Source: Anaerofustis stercorihominis DSM 17244
Lineage (GTDB): Bacteria; Bacillota; Clostridia; Eubacteriales; Anaerofustaceae
NCBI RefSeq assembly: GCF_000154825.1
Contig: NZ_DS560019.1
Location: forward strand, 1,158,501-1,222,500
DNA: 64,000 bases
Direction: 5' to 3'
Positions 27,234-36,411 of the stretch are shown here, one piece after another (positions within the stretch are counted from its first letter, which is position 1; the number at the start of each line of letters is the position of its first letter). The translations under genes and the position numbers were made by a program. The notes under the pieces are model-generated. The model saw nothing but the letters and a program-made list of their open reading frames with translations. It made no database searches and was not told where the DNA came from.

Positions 27234-29615
27234 GTGGAATATAAAATATTTAAACAAAAGACATCAGACAATATAAACTATGATTTTATAGATAATTTAA
27301 CCAAGCAATTCGATATATCTTATTTGAGTGCACTCCTTTTGAGCATAAAGGGATTTAGTGCTTTCGGGGAAGTGGAAACTTATTTGAACCCGAATATATC
27401 CGACCTTTATGACCCTTTCCTGTTTAAGGATATGAAAAAGGTCATGGAAAGATTAAAAGAAGTCATCAGAAACAGGGAAAAAGTGGTTATATTTTCGGAC
27501 TACGACTGTGACGGTGTGACTTCAAGCATTATCCTTTATAAAGTTTTAAGCTTCATGAAGGTGAATACAAAAATCATAATACCAAACAGGTTCACAAACG
27601 GTTACGGGCTGAGTGACGAAAGTATGGAAATGATAATAGACGAAGAGCCTTCCTTGGTTATCACTACGGATAACGGGATAACCTCTGTTGAGGAAACGGA
27701 GATATTGAAGGATAGCGGTATAGATGTAATAATCACTGACCATCATACTCCTCCCGAAGTGCTGCCTGAGGCTTATGCGATCATAAATCCTAAGGTAGAG
27801 GGAGATAATTACCCTTTCAGCGAGTTATGCGGTGCGGGGGTTGCTTTTAAGATTGCCTGTGCGGCAGTAAAATTTTTCGAGCTGGACTTTGACATATCGC
27901 AAATACTCGTTTTCGCCATGATAGGCACCATAGCTGATATAGTATCTTTAAAAAGCGAGAACAGGACAATAGCGTCTCTCGGGCTTGATTTGATAAGAAA
28001 CACGAATAACAAGGGCTTGAATGCTCTGATTAAAAAATCAGATTTGGATAAGAATAAGCTGAATTGCGGTAACATCGGTTTTCAGATAGGTCCGAGGATA
28101 AATGCCGCGGGAAGGCTTGATGATGCCAAAAAAGCGGTTAGGTTATTCCTAAGCGAAGACGAAAAGGAAGTAGATATTTTATCCCATGAGCTATGTGAGT
28201 ATAATGATCAAAGAAAAGATATAGAAGAAAGTATATTTAAAAAAAGCGAAGAGTACATAAAGGAAAATGACTTACTTGAAACCTCGTTGATACTATATGT
28301 TTACGGAGAAGATTTCAACGAGGGGGTAATGGGAGTTGCGGCAAGTAAAATATGCGATAAATACAATCGTCCCGTGGTCATAATGAGCGACAGCGAAGAT
28401 GGGTTTATTAAGGCTTCATGCAGGAGCATAACGGGATTTGATATATTTAAATGTCTCGATAACAGCAGAGAGTTGTTTTCTAAATTCGGAGGACACAGTG
28501 CCGCCGCCGGATTTAGTATCGAAAGAGAAAATTTGGACAGATTGATTGAAGAGACAAACGAGTATGCAAGGAAAAGAAAGATAGAAAACTTATTTTATAA
28601 AAGGGTTTACTATGATACACCAGCTATCCCTTCAAACTTAAATGTAAAGACTTCTTTGGAACTTGAGAAGTTTGCTCCTTTCGGGATAGGAAATTCCAGA
28701 AGTATATTATGTCTAAGAGATGTGAAGCTTACTAATGTAAGAGCCATAGGTAAGGACGGAACACATCTTAAATTCAGCGTCCTTTATAACGGGAATTATT
28801 ATGATGCAATAGGTTTTTCAATGGGGCATTACCTTAGAGAGTATGATTTTACTAAGTCCTTTGATATAGTATTCACGATGTCGGTGAACTCCTATAAGGG
28901 GAGAGAAAAACTCCAGTTTGAAATAAAGGATATGGATTATCACGATGTGGATCTAAAAGAGTATGACAAGGCTTTTTACAATAATTTTATAAAGGATTTG
29001 GATAACGAAGATTACTTTTATCCCGAAGAAGAAAAGCTTCCTTATTCTTTTGAGACGACAATTGAAGAATATAAAGACAAAGTTTTAATAATATATAATA
29101 GAGACACTTTTTTAAGACTTATAAAATACCTGAGATTTAAAAATTATGATTATAAGATATCTTACAATGAACTTGAAAAAGAAGAAAACAAAATAAATGT
29201 ACTGGTTCTTCCCGTAAGTGAGATAGGGGAAGATGAAGTCGTTATTCTCGACAGACCCGAGTTTAACGATTATGAAAGCGAAGTTTATAAGAGTGCAAAG
29301 ATAAAATATCTAAAGACATCAAAGCCCATGAGAAGCGTTAAAATAACGAGAACTTTCTTTTTATATCTTTACAGGAAATTTAAACTTTTAAAGATAACGG
29401 GTAATAATATATATGAGTTTATTAATAATATAAGAAATGAAAGCGACGTTGAGATAAATTATTTTACGGTAAGGCTTGCACTCGATATAATGAAAGAAAT
29501 GAATATATTGAATTATTCTTTAGAAAATGATAAACTAAGCTTGTCGTTTAAAAAAGTAAATTCAAAAAGCGATATAGAAAAAACCAAAATAATGAAAAAG
29601 TTGAATAACAGGTAG
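27234..29615 (+). CDS. recJ: Single-stranded-DNA-specific exonuclease RecJ
   Basis: A 5'-3' ssDNA exonuclease of recombination and mismatch/base-excision repair. 793 aa, starting at GTG (27234) with AAGGAATG eight bases upstream. The DHH motifs are [18 protein letters not shown] and ITDHHTPPE; the DHHA1 half has [10 protein letters not shown]. An OB-like domain and a long C-terminal region follow, giving the extended Firmicutes form. It is followed by apt after 10 bases. Confidence 0.95.
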   Translation: MEYKIFKQKTSDNINYDFIDNLTKQFDISYLSALLLSIKGFSAFGEVETYLNPNISDLYDPFLFKDMKKVMERLKEVIRNREKVVIFSDYDCDGVTSSIILYKVLSFMKVNTKIIIPNRFTNGYGLSDESMEMIIDEEPSLVITTDNGITSVEETEILKDSGIDVIITDHHTPPEVLPEAYAIINPKVEGDNYPFSELCGAGVAFKIACAAVKFFELDFDISQILVFAMIGTIADIVSLKSENRTIASLGLDLIRNTNNKGLNALIKKSDLDKNKLNCGNIGFQIGPRINAAGRLDDAKKAVRLFLSEDEKEVDILSHELCEYNDQRKDIEESIFKKSEEYIKENDLLETSLILYVYGEDFNEGVMGVAASKICDKYNRPVVIMSDSEDGFIKASCRSITGFDIFKCLDNSRELFSKFGGHSAAAGFSIERENLDRLIEETNEYARKRKIENLFYKRVYYDTPAIPSNLNVKTSLELEKFAPFGIGNSRSILCLRDVKLTNVRAIGKDGTHLKFSVLYNGNYYDAIGFSMGHYLREYDFTKSFDIVFTMSVNSYKGREKLQFEIKDMDYHDVDLKEYDKAFYNNFIKDLDNEDYFYPEEEKLPYSFETTIEEYKDKVLIIYNRDTFLRLIKYLRFKNYDYKISYNELEKEENKINVLVLPVSEIGEDEVVILDRPEFNDYESEVYKSAKIKYLKTSKPMRSVKITRTFFLYLYRKFKLLKITGNNIYEFINNIRNESDVEINYFTVRLALDIMKEMNILNYSLENDKLSLSFKKVNSKSDIEKTKIMKKLNNR

Positions 29616-29625
29616 GGGATTTAAT

Positions 29626-30141
29626 ATGGATTTAAAAGAAAAGATAAGAGTAATAGAAGATTTTCCGAAAGAGGGTATAAGTTTTAAAGATATAACGACA
29701 CTTGTAAAAGATAAAGAAGCTCTTCAGTATACTATAAATGCTTTATGCGATTTGATAGACGGGGAAGTGGATTTGATCGTGGGACCGGAGTCAAGAGGAT
29801 TTATCTTCGGTACCGCTGTAGCTTATAGGATAGGAGCGGGTTTCGTTCCCGTTAGAAAGCCCGGAAAACTTCCGGCTGAAACGATAAGCTATACTTATGA
29901 CCTTGAGTACGGAACTGATACTATCGAGATACATAAGGATGCGATAAAAAAAGGTGACAAGGTCGTAATAATAGATGACCTTATTGCAACCGGAGGAACT
30001 TTGGAAGCCAGCGCAAAAGCTATTGAAATGCTTGGTGGTGAAATAGTTTCTATAATATCTTTAATGGAACTTACGGGTCTGAACGGAAGAGATAAATTAA
30101 AAGACTACGATGTAAAAACATTGGTTCAATACGAATTTTAA
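29626..30141 (+). CDS. apt: Adenine phosphoribosyltransferase
   Basis: Converts adenine plus PRPP to AMP in salvage. 171 aa; the N-terminal [15 protein letters not shown] hood and the PRPP loop [17 protein letters not shown] are canonical, with [10 protein letters not shown] for pyrophosphate contact. The recJ-apt order is the usual Firmicutes one; the rel gene that normally comes next is at 1019 instead, and an NfeD-like gene occupies its place. Confidence 0.97.
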   Translation: MDLKEKIRVIEDFPKEGISFKDITTLVKDKEALQYTINALCDLIDGEVDLIVGPESRGFIFGTAVAYRIGAGFVPVRKPGKLPAETISYTYDLEYGTDTIEIHKDAIKKGDKVVIIDDLIATGGTLEASAKAIEMLGGEIVSIISLMELTGLNGRDKLKDYDVKTLVQYEF

Positions 30142-30158
30142 GGTAGGAAGTGACTTAT

Positions 30159-30755
30159 ATGATTACACCAAAATTACTGAAATTAATATATACATTTTCA
30201 GTGTATCTTGCTTTGGCGGGAATACTTATTTTCGCTGTTCTCAAGATAAAGAAATTAATGGATAACAAAGGCAAACCGAACTTGGATGAGAATATAGTTC
30301 AGAATAATACTCCTAAGATACTGACTTTAAGCCAAAGTCAGCTCAGTAAATCTCTTACTGTAAGATATTTTTCTATATTCACATTCTCGGGATTTCTTCT
30401 TGTATTCGGGTTTATGGGTATCCAGACCCTTGCAAATCATATCACGATGAAACCCAGCGTAGTGATAAGTTTTCTTTTGGGACTTACGGGGCTTGTTATT
30501 TTTGCCCTTGTTGAGTATGCCATAGATCTTATGGTAAAACACGATGCTATATTTTCCGCAAATACAGTAGGGCTGGAAGCCTTGGTTTATAAGGATATAA
30601 AGGCTAAAAGAGGAGCTATGGGAAAAGTTAGGGTTTCGATAAATGATGAAGTGATAGAGTTTGAAGCCGTAACCAATGCGGAAGCGACTCTACGTAAGGG
30701 TTCTAAAGTAAAGATAACCAATTCACTGAGCGATACCTGTGTAGTCGTGGAATAA
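30159..30755 (+). CDS. Membrane protein with NfeD-like C-terminal domain
   Basis: About 198 aa. There is one N-terminal membrane segment (IYTFSVYLALAGILIFAVL), then two more (YFSIFTFSGFLLVFGFMG; VISFLLGLTGLVIFALVEY), and a final 65-residue beta-rich domain. In that domain GLEALVYKDIKAKRGAMGKVR ... VKITNSLSDTCVVVE resembles the OB-fold of NfeD proteins. NfeD proteins usually accompany SPFH/stomatin proteins, but none is adjacent. The ATG at 30159, eight bases after AGGTAGGAAG, is preferred over the GTG at 30150. Ends at a terminator. Confidence 0.65.
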   Translation: MITPKLLKLIYTFSVYLALAGILIFAVLKIKKLMDNKGKPNLDENIVQNNTPKILTLSQSQLSKSLTVRYFSIFTFSGFLLVFGFMGIQTLANHITMKPSVVISFLLGLTGLVIFALVEYAIDLMVKHDAIFSANTVGLEALVYKDIKAKRGAMGKVRVSINDEVIEFEAVTNAEATLRKGSKVKITNSLSDTCVVVE

Positions 30756-30758
30756 GAT

Positions 30759-30781
30759 AAAACGCCTAAGGGCGTTTTTTT
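30759..30781. terminator. Terminator after the NfeD-like gene
   Basis: AAACGCC pairs with GGCGTTT around TAAG, with T on the plus strand. It may also serve the convergent yjbR gene. Confidence 0.85.
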
Positions 30782-30804
30782 ATTGATGTTTATATGTAAA
30801 CATC

Positions 30805-31161
30805 TTATTTGGTTAAATCATAACTTATCTCTATTAAGTCATAAATATTTTCCAAAGGGTAAGTCCCGTCCAATAATACGGTTATCCAGTGTTCCTTGTT
30901 CATATGGTAAGCGGGAAGTATACCCTTTTTGCTCCTTAGAGAACCTATGAGTTCTGGAGGACATTTTAAGTTTATAATGTCGATATTCTCTTCTACGTCA
31001 ATATTCAGTCTCTTTTTTTCGATGTTCATTACCAGAGCAAACCATTTTTTGTTATGATTATGTCTGAATACGCTGTAGTCGGGAGTCTTCTCCCACGGAT
31101 AGTCCGCTTCGATATTATAATTTTCTTTTATAAATTTATGTATATCATCTTTATATGACAT
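30805..31161 (-). CDS. MmcQ/YjbR family protein
   Basis: 118 aa with the CyaY-like YjbR fold signatures: YPWEKTPDYSVFRHNHNKKWFALVMN, then LNIDVEENIDIINLKCPPELI, and AYHMNKEHWITVLLDGT. Family members are described as DNA-binding double-wing proteins; the cellular role is not settled. AAGGAG precedes the ATG. It lies 43 bases after hemZ on the same strand and may be the last gene of the dtd-hemZ operon. Confidence 0.85.
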   Translation of the reverse strand: MSYKDDIHKFIKENYNIEADYPWEKTPDYSVFRHNHNKKWFALVMNIEKKRLNIDVEENIDIINLKCPPELIGSLRSKKGILPAYHMNKEHWITVLLDGTYPLENIYDLIEISYDLTK

Positions 31162-31204
31162 AGTTTTCTCCTTATGTAGCCTTTTAAATAAATTAAAGCA
31201 TGTT

Positions 31205-32569
31205 TTAAATATTTAAGTATTTATTGTATTCTTCAGCTTTTCTCTTTATTATTTTATCAAAATCTTTTATGTATATATTGGTATCCTTAGTCGTGTCTAC
31301 TCGGTATGTTTTATCGTTCTTTTTATCGTATACTTTTCCTGCACCGCCCGCACCGAGCGCAAGTATGGTGCTTTTGTTTTTCATTGTTTTGATGTTATAG
31401 ATACATTCTTTCCCTCTTTTTGAAAAACCGACGTTTTCTCCCATACATAAGCTTTGTTTTTGCTTATAAAGGTAATAAGGATAATACCCATTTGATTTAA
31501 GCAAACTAAAACATTTACTTTGAACATCGTAAAAGTCTTTATCTTCGTATTTTATATTATCCATATCACTCGACCTTTTAAGAGAAAGCGTATGTATGGT
31601 TATATTTTCCGCTTTTAAATTTATGAGTGTCTTTACTTCATTTATAAAATCCGAAATACTGTCTGAATTAAGCCCCATTATCAAGTCGGAGTTTAGTATG
31701 AAGTTATATTGTTTTATAAGGTCTGCTGCTTTATAGAATTCAGCGGGAGAAATATCTCTGTTAAAGTTATCAAGTACATCTTTACTCATTGACTGAGGGT
31801 TTAAGCAAATCCTGTTTACCTTATCGTTATTTAATATATCCAGCTTTTCTTTTGTAAGCATATCCGCACGCCCAAGTTCAAAAGTGAATTCGATATTTTT
31901 ATCTTTGATTATATTTTTTAAAATGGAGTTGGTAAGCTTATGTGTAAGTTCTTCATTCAATATCCCGGGAGTTCCTCCGCCTATATAGATACTGTCTATA
32001 TTGATACTGTTTTTATCTATAATTTCGGATATCATATTGACTTCTTTTAAAAGTACATTTGTATACTCATTCAAAATCAAATCGTTACCGGTACATATTT
32101 TGGACGGAAAAGAACAGTAAGTACATCTTGCGGGGCAGAAGGGAATATGGATATAAAGGCTGTACTTATTATCGTCGATAAGCTCTTTTTGTGTTTCCTT
32201 CGTATTCATAAGTAATCCTATCTTATCCGTATTCATAAGATAATCGTATTTGAGTATTTTCCTTATCTCATTTTTGCTTTTATCTTTATATAAATCCAGG
32301 ATATTTATAGGTTTTACTCCCGTCAGTATCCCGTAAGGGAATTCTTTATGGGTCTCATTTCTCAAAGCCTTGTAAACGACTTTTTTTGTGGCGTTTTTTA
32401 AGGATATGTTTATCTTCTCTTTATATGTTTTATCTTTATACTCTAAATATACAAAATTACCCTGAGAGTATAATTTCATTTTTATGTCTTTATACTTGTC
32501 AGGGTAAAATAACTGAAGTATTTCACGAACGTGAATTTCTTTTATGTTTTCGTCTGTTTTGATATTCAT
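31205..32569 (-). CDS. hemZ: HemZ-like radical SAM coproporphyrinogen dehydrogenase family protein
   Basis: A radical SAM enzyme, 454 aa. The iron-sulfur triad is CPARCTYC in YIHIPFCPARCTYCSFPSK, followed by DSIYIGGGTPGIL. The first 130 residues form the extra N-terminal domain that separates HemZ from HemN/HemW. HemZ was named for oxygen-independent coproporphyrinogen oxidation, but no other heme genes are visible here, so another radical reaction or a HemW-like role is possible. Its start overlaps the stop of the MBL gene by one base (TAATG). Confidence 0.85.
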   Translation of the reverse strand: MNIKTDENIKEIHVREILQLFYPDKYKDIKMKLYSQGNFVYLEYKDKTYKEKINISLKNATKKVVYKALRNETHKEFPYGILTGVKPINILDLYKDKSKNEIRKILKYDYLMNTDKIGLLMNTKETQKELIDDNKYSLYIHIPFCPARCTYCSFPSKICTGNDLILNEYTNVLLKEVNMISEIIDKNSINIDSIYIGGGTPGILNEELTHKLTNSILKNIIKDKNIEFTFELGRADMLTKEKLDILNNDKVNRICLNPQSMSKDVLDNFNRDISPAEFYKAADLIKQYNFILNSDLIMGLNSDSISDFINEVKTLINLKAENITIHTLSLKRSSDMDNIKYEDKDFYDVQSKCFSLLKSNGYYPYYLYKQKQSLCMGENVGFSKRGKECIYNIKTMKNKSTILALGAGGAGKVYDKKNDKTYRVDTTKDTNIYIKDFDKIIKRKAEEYNKYLNI

Positions 32570-33195
32570 TATGCTCTGAAAAATCCGTTGTATTTCTTTT
32601 CCCCTTCTATATCCGTAGGGTCTCCGTGACCTGATAGAAGAGTATAATTTTTATCAAGAGTATAAATTTTATTTCTTATGGAACTTTCGAGGACTTCTAT
32701 ACTGCCTCCGTAAAGGTCTGTCCTTCCTATGGAGCGTAAGAACAGCGTATCTCCGCAGAATATCACTCCCGCATCGTCTATTTTGTAGCAAACTCCGCCT
32801 TTAGAGTGCCCCGGGGTAAATATTACTTCTATTTCGCTTCCTTCGAAGTCTATCTTTTCTCCGTCGTATACGAATTCATCCGCTTCTCTGATTTTTATGC
32901 CCATTCCCATCATAAGTGCGGAACCGTTTTTGTTCGGGTTTGATAACATTTCATTGTCGAGCTCATGAATATATACTTTTGCTCCCGTGGCGTCTCTTAC
33001 CATGTCCGTTCCCGCAATATGGTCGAAGTGTCCGTGAGTTAGTAGGATTTTTTCTATATTCAAATTTTCTTTTCTGATATAATCCATTAACCTTTCGTCG
33101 TTGTGACCGGGGTCGATTATTATCGATTTATCGTTTTTTGTTATAATATAACAGTTTGTTCCTACGGGACCTAACTGAAATGATCTTATATCCAT
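32569..33195 (-). CDS. Metallo-beta-lactamase-fold hydrolase (glyoxalase II-like)
   Basis: A binuclear metal hydrolase of 208 aa. The motif THGHFDH (HxHxDH), later FTPGHSKGG, FCGDTLF and the terminal LSGHGDPT give all the expected ligands. The start LGPVGTNCYIIT is typical of the YqgX/GloB-like subfamily, which acts on thioesters of glutathione or bacillithiol-type thiols or on unknown substrates. Lies between the orphan at 33197 and hemZ, with overlapping or near-overlapping ends, so all are one operon. Confidence 0.88.
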   Translation of the reverse strand: MDIRSFQLGPVGTNCYIITKNDKSIIIDPGHNDERLMDYIRKENLNIEKILLTHGHFDHIAGTDMVRDATGAKVYIHELDNEMLSNPNKNGSALMMGMGIKIREADEFVYDGEKIDFEGSEIEVIFTPGHSKGGVCYKIDDAGVIFCGDTLFLRSIGRTDLYGGSIEVLESSIRNKIYTLDKNYTLLSGHGDPTDIEGEKKYNGFFRA

Positions 33196-33196
33196 A

Positions 33197-33724
33197 TTAT
33201 TTGTTCCTTTCTTCTTCTCTGCAGACCGAGCAGCTTCCCTTTGAAATAAAAGTTTCTTTCTTATAAAAGCTTACCATGTCGGGGTCCAGTTCTTTAAGTA
33301 TTGCAGTATGTTTTTTGCATAGTATCTTCCCGAAGTTTTTAAGGTATTCCTTCGGTATGTCGGTTTCGTATAACAGAGGTTCTCTTTGTATATCTTCCTT
33401 ACATATTACTACCATGTAAGCTTCGTCTTCATCGCTGTAATCCGTTACGAATTTAAAGTGTATATCATGCTTTGTAAAGAAATCCACCAAGTAAGTTTGT
33501 ATATCATCATCTGTCATTTCACTCACGATGATCTTCTTTATGGGAAGGACTTCATTGATTTTTTCAATAAAGTATGTTACGGATTTGTTATTGGCTATTT
33601 CCTCTTTGAAATAACAGTATATCTCATCTTCAAAAACACCCAGTATCCTTCTGGTTTTGCATATATCTTCAACCATTAAATCATTTTTTAGAAACTCATG
33701 AACATCCAGTCTTTTTTCACCCAT
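33197..33724 (-). CDS. Uncharacterised protein with CxxH/CxxC zinc-site pattern
   Basis: About 175 aa, function unknown. It is soluble and acidic (SDEDEAYMVVICKED; TDDDIQTYLVDF). The C-terminal 45 residues hold C-K-K-H and, near the end, C-S-V-C (KGSCSVCREEE), together a plausible zinc-binding set. The ATG at 33724 follows AAGGAG at nine bases and is preferred over the in-frame GTG at 33733, which overlaps the dtd stop. Located between dtd and the MBL hydrolase in the same operon. Confidence 0.7.
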   Translation of the reverse strand: MGEKRLDVHEFLKNDLMVEDICKTRRILGVFEDEIYCYFKEEIANNKSVTYFIEKINEVLPIKKIIVSEMTDDDIQTYLVDFFTKHDIHFKFVTDYSDEDEAYMVVICKEDIQREPLLYETDIPKEYLKNFGKILCKKHTAILKELDPDMVSFYKKETFISKGSCSVCREEERNK

Positions 33725-33729
33725 GATAA

Positions 33730-34179
33730 TCACTCCTTAGTTTTTGTGTCAAACAATATAGTAACGGGACCGTCATTTACAATATCCACTAACATATCTT
33801 CTCCGAATATGCCTCGCTTAACCGAAATTCCTTCTTCTTCTATTTTTTTCATGAAGTATTCGTAAAGCTCGTTTGCTTCTACGGGCTCCATTGCATTTAC
33901 AAAACTCGGTCTGTTACCTTTTTTTGTATCAGCCGCAAGGGTGAACTGAGATATTATAAGCATTTGACCGCCTATGTCTTTTATGGATAAATTCATTTTG
34001 CCGTTTTCATCTTCAAAAACTCTGAGGTTTGATATTTTTCTTGCGAGATAGTCGGCGTCTTTTTTTGTGTCCTTTTCTTCCGCTCCGAAGAGGACGTTGA
34101 ATCCTTTATTGATATTCCCGACTACTCTATCGTTTATGGTGACCTTTGAACTCTTTACTCTCTGAACAACAGCTTTCAT
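33730..34179 (-). CDS. dtd: D-aminoacyl-tRNA deacylase
   Basis: Removes D-amino acids (and glycine mischarged on tRNA-Ala) from tRNAs. The 149 aa contain the invariant SQFTLAAD near residue 77 and the cross-subunit NDGPVTILFDT near the C-terminus, the Gly-cisPro motif of DTD. The start MKAVVQRVKSSKVTI is canonical. First gene of the minus-strand operon. In Firmicutes dtd is usually next to rel; here rel is at 1019. Confidence 0.96.
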   Translation of the reverse strand: MKAVVQRVKSSKVTINDRVVGNINKGFNVLFGAEEKDTKKDADYLARKISNLRVFEDENGKMNLSIKDIGGQMLIISQFTLAADTKKGNRPSFVNAMEPVEANELYEYFMKKIEEEGISVKRGIFGEDMLVDIVNDGPVTILFDTKTKE

Positions 34180-34230
34180 GAAAATTTATTTCCTTATCTT
34201 ATAAATTTTTTCCTTTTCTAACAAAAATTT

Positions 34231-34270
34231 ATTATATCATACTATAAATATGAAAGTCCATATTTATAGT
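34231..34270 (-). promoter_or_regulatory. dtd extended -10 box and a perfect 12-bp inverted repeat
   Basis: Minus strand TGATATAAT (extended -10, TATAAT at 34231-34236) serves dtd. Just upstream, ACTATAAATATG (34241-34252) is the exact inverted complement of CATATTTATAGT (34259-34270) across AAAGTC. It is a candidate operator at the -35 position, or a terminator-like cruciform, between divergent dtd and maf. Confidence 0.6.
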
Positions 34271-34379
34271 ATTAAATTGTGTCTTTTATGTGACAATATA
34301 CACTTATTTTATTTGATTTTCATATGATTCGATATTCCGTTAAATCCTTGAGTATAAGGCTTTTTAAAAGTTATAAAAC

Positions 34380-34408
34380 TTGAAAGTATGACCTTTTTTT
34401 GGTATAGT
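34380..34408 (+). promoter_or_regulatory. Probable promoter of maf
   Basis: TTGAAA (34380-34385), 17 bases, TATAGT (34403-34408), 20 bases before the start codon. Confidence 0.65.
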
Positions 34409-34427
34409 AACTATAAGTGAGGTTTTT

Positions 34428-34985
34428 ATGAGGAAAATTATATTGGCGTCGGCTTCTCCAAGGAGAAAAGAGCTGTTAAAATTACTTGATATAGATTTTG
34501 ACATCATCGTCTCAACGTGTGAAGAAGTGTTTGATGAGGAGTTATCCGTTTATGAAAATTTAAAAAACATTGCTTATTCAAAGGCTTACGATGTTTTTAA
34601 GGATAATGGGGATAACCTCGTCATAGGTGCCGATACCATTGTTTACTTAGAGGGCAGAGTCCTTTTGAAGCCAAAGGATAAGGACGATGCAAGGGGGATG
34701 ATAAAATCTCTGTCTGGTAAAACTCACAGTGTTATAAGCGGTATATCTGTCATAACTAAAGAAAAAAGTTTAAAAACGGCAGTGGAGACCAAAGTAACGT
34801 TCAAAGAACTTAACGACGAAGAAATAGAAGGATACATAAATACAAATGAGCCTTATGACAAAGCCGGCGGATATGCCGTTCAGGGTATTGCGGGGAAATT
34901 CATAAGTAAAATCGAAGGCGATTATTTTAACGTAGTGGGGCTTAGTATAAGCACATTATATGATATGTTAAAAGAGTTTAGGTAG
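34428..34985 (+). CDS. maf: Maf family nucleotide pyrophosphatase
   Basis: Hydrolyses non-canonical or modified NTPs (dTTP/UTP or m7GTP class) to the monophosphate. 185 aa; the phosphate loop ILASASPRRKELL opens the protein, followed by VIGADTIVYLEGRVL and the EPYDKAGGYAVQG block. In Bacillus the relative affects septum formation, and the maf-radC order here is the conserved one. radC begins six bases later. Confidence 0.94.
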   Translation: MRKIILASASPRRKELLKLLDIDFDIIVSTCEEVFDEELSVYENLKNIAYSKAYDVFKDNGDNLVIGADTIVYLEGRVLLKPKDKDDARGMIKSLSGKTHSVISGISVITKEKSLKTAVETKVTFKELNDEEIEGYINTNEPYDKAGGYAVQGIAGKFISKIEGDYFNVVGLSISTLYDMLKEFR

Positions 34986-34991
34986 GATAAG

Positions 34992-35666
34992 ATGAAATCG
35001 GACAAAGAAATACTATCGGGTATTGAAGAAAGATTATATGACGAAGGCGTCGGGGAGCTTACCGACAGTGAGCTGGTTGCATTAATAATAAGAAAAGGGG
35101 ACAGTACGAAAAGCGTACTGGAGCTTAGTAATAATATCATAAGAAGATACGGAGCTTCCCTCAGGGATTTGATAGGTATCACGAGGGAAGAGCTTAAAAA
35201 CGATAATCCGGGGATGACGGATTTAAAATGTGATATGATTTTGGCTTCTTTGGAAATAGGCAGAAGAGCTTATTTGAAAAAAGAGAAGCAAAAGATCATA
35301 ACATGTGTCATGGATATAGTGGACCTGCTTTCCTATGATATGAGCTTTTTGGATGAAGAACATTTTAAGGTCATACTTTTAAACACCAAAAATATGGTTA
35401 TAGAAACGGAACTTATTTCAATAGGGACGATAAACACTTCACTTGTTCATGTAAGGGAAGTATTCAGAAACGCAATAAAGAAAAATGCAAACAGTATAAT
35501 CTTAGCTCATAATCATCCAAGCGGAGATTCCACTCCTTCAATAGAAGACGAACATCTTACCAAAAGGCTTAAAGACGCGGGAGAGCTTATCGGTATAAAG
35601 GTAATTGACCATGTTATCATAGGTAAGGATAATTACTTTTCATTTATGGAAGAAAATATGTTATAA
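34992..35666 (+). CDS. radC: RadC family JAB-domain protein
   Basis: 224 aa. An N-terminal helix-hairpin-helix region (LSDSELVALIIRKG-like; here GELTDSELVALIIRKGDSTK) is followed by the JAB/MPN metalloprotease-like domain with EDEHFKVILLNTKN and the zinc motif AHNHPSGDSTPS. Despite the name, a repair role is not established; the fold suggests a metal-dependent hydrolase on DNA or protein. Second gene after maf. Confidence 0.93.
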   Translation: MKSDKEILSGIEERLYDEGVGELTDSELVALIIRKGDSTKSVLELSNNIIRRYGASLRDLIGITREELKNDNPGMTDLKCDMILASLEIGRRAYLKKEKQKIITCVMDIVDLLSYDMSFLDEEHFKVILLNTKNMVIETELISIGTINTSLVHVREVFRNAIKKNANSIILAHNHPSGDSTPSIEDEHLTKRLKDAGELIGIKVIDHVIIGKDNYFSFMEENML

Positions 35667-35703
35667 TAATATATTATTTATTCTTTTTAATAGGAGTAAA
35701 AAT

Positions 35704-36402
35704 ATGAATGATGATTTTGTAAGTGTAATAATCCCTGCCGCAGGCAGAGGAACAAGGATGGGTAAGAGTATCAATAAGCAGTACATATCTTTAGACAAAA
35801 AAGCAATACTCACTCATACTATCATAGCTTTCGATAAATGTCCTTATATAGATGAGATACTTATTGTCGTTGCCGATAATGAAGAAAAATTATTCAAGGA
35901 TAAGGTGCTCAAAGAATATAGGATAAAAAAGCCTTATAAGCTGGTAGTCGGCGGAAGTACGAGACAGGAATCGGTTTATAATGCGGTAAAGAAAGTTGAT
36001 GAAAGATGTACTATAATATCCGTACATGACGGTGCAAGACCCCTGATTTCCAATAAGGAGATAATAAATACGGTTCTCGGTGCAAAGAAGTACGGAGGAT
36101 GCGTGCTTGGGGTACCTGTAAAGGAAACGGTCAAGAAAGCGGACAGTGACGGATTTGTATCCGCTACGGTAGAAAGAAGTACGCTTTATAATATAAGGAC
36201 ACCTCAGGTTTTTAAGGCTGATATTTTAAAAGAGGCCTATAAAAACGCAGAGGAGAAAGGTATCATCGGGACAGACGATTCATACCTTGTGGAAGAAAAC
36301 GATATAAAAGTAAAGATAATAAAAGGTTCTTATAACAATATAAAAATAACAACACCTGAAGATTTAATCTACGCTCAAGAGATTTTATCAAGCAGAAACT
36401 AG
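35704..36402 (+). CDS. ispD: 2-C-methyl-D-erythritol 4-phosphate cytidylyltransferase
   Basis: Third step of the non-mevalonate isoprenoid pathway: joins CTP and MEP. 232 aa; the nucleotide loop VIIPAAGRGTRMGKSINKQY is canonical, as are VHDGARPLIS and VKETVKKAD. TAGGAG precedes the ATG. Other pathway genes are not in the window. It ends nine bases before the E1-alpha-like gene, so the two could be co-transcribed, although there is no obvious metabolic link. Confidence 0.95.
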   Translation: MNDDFVSVIIPAAGRGTRMGKSINKQYISLDKKAILTHTIIAFDKCPYIDEILIVVADNEEKLFKDKVLKEYRIKKPYKLVVGGSTRQESVYNAVKKVDERCTIISVHDGARPLISNKEIINTVLGAKKYGGCVLGVPVKETVKKADSDGFVSATVERSTLYNIRTPQVFKADILKEAYKNAEEKGIIGTDDSYLVEENDIKVKIIKGSYNNIKITTPEDLIYAQEILSSRN

Positions 36403-36411
36403 GGGGTTACA

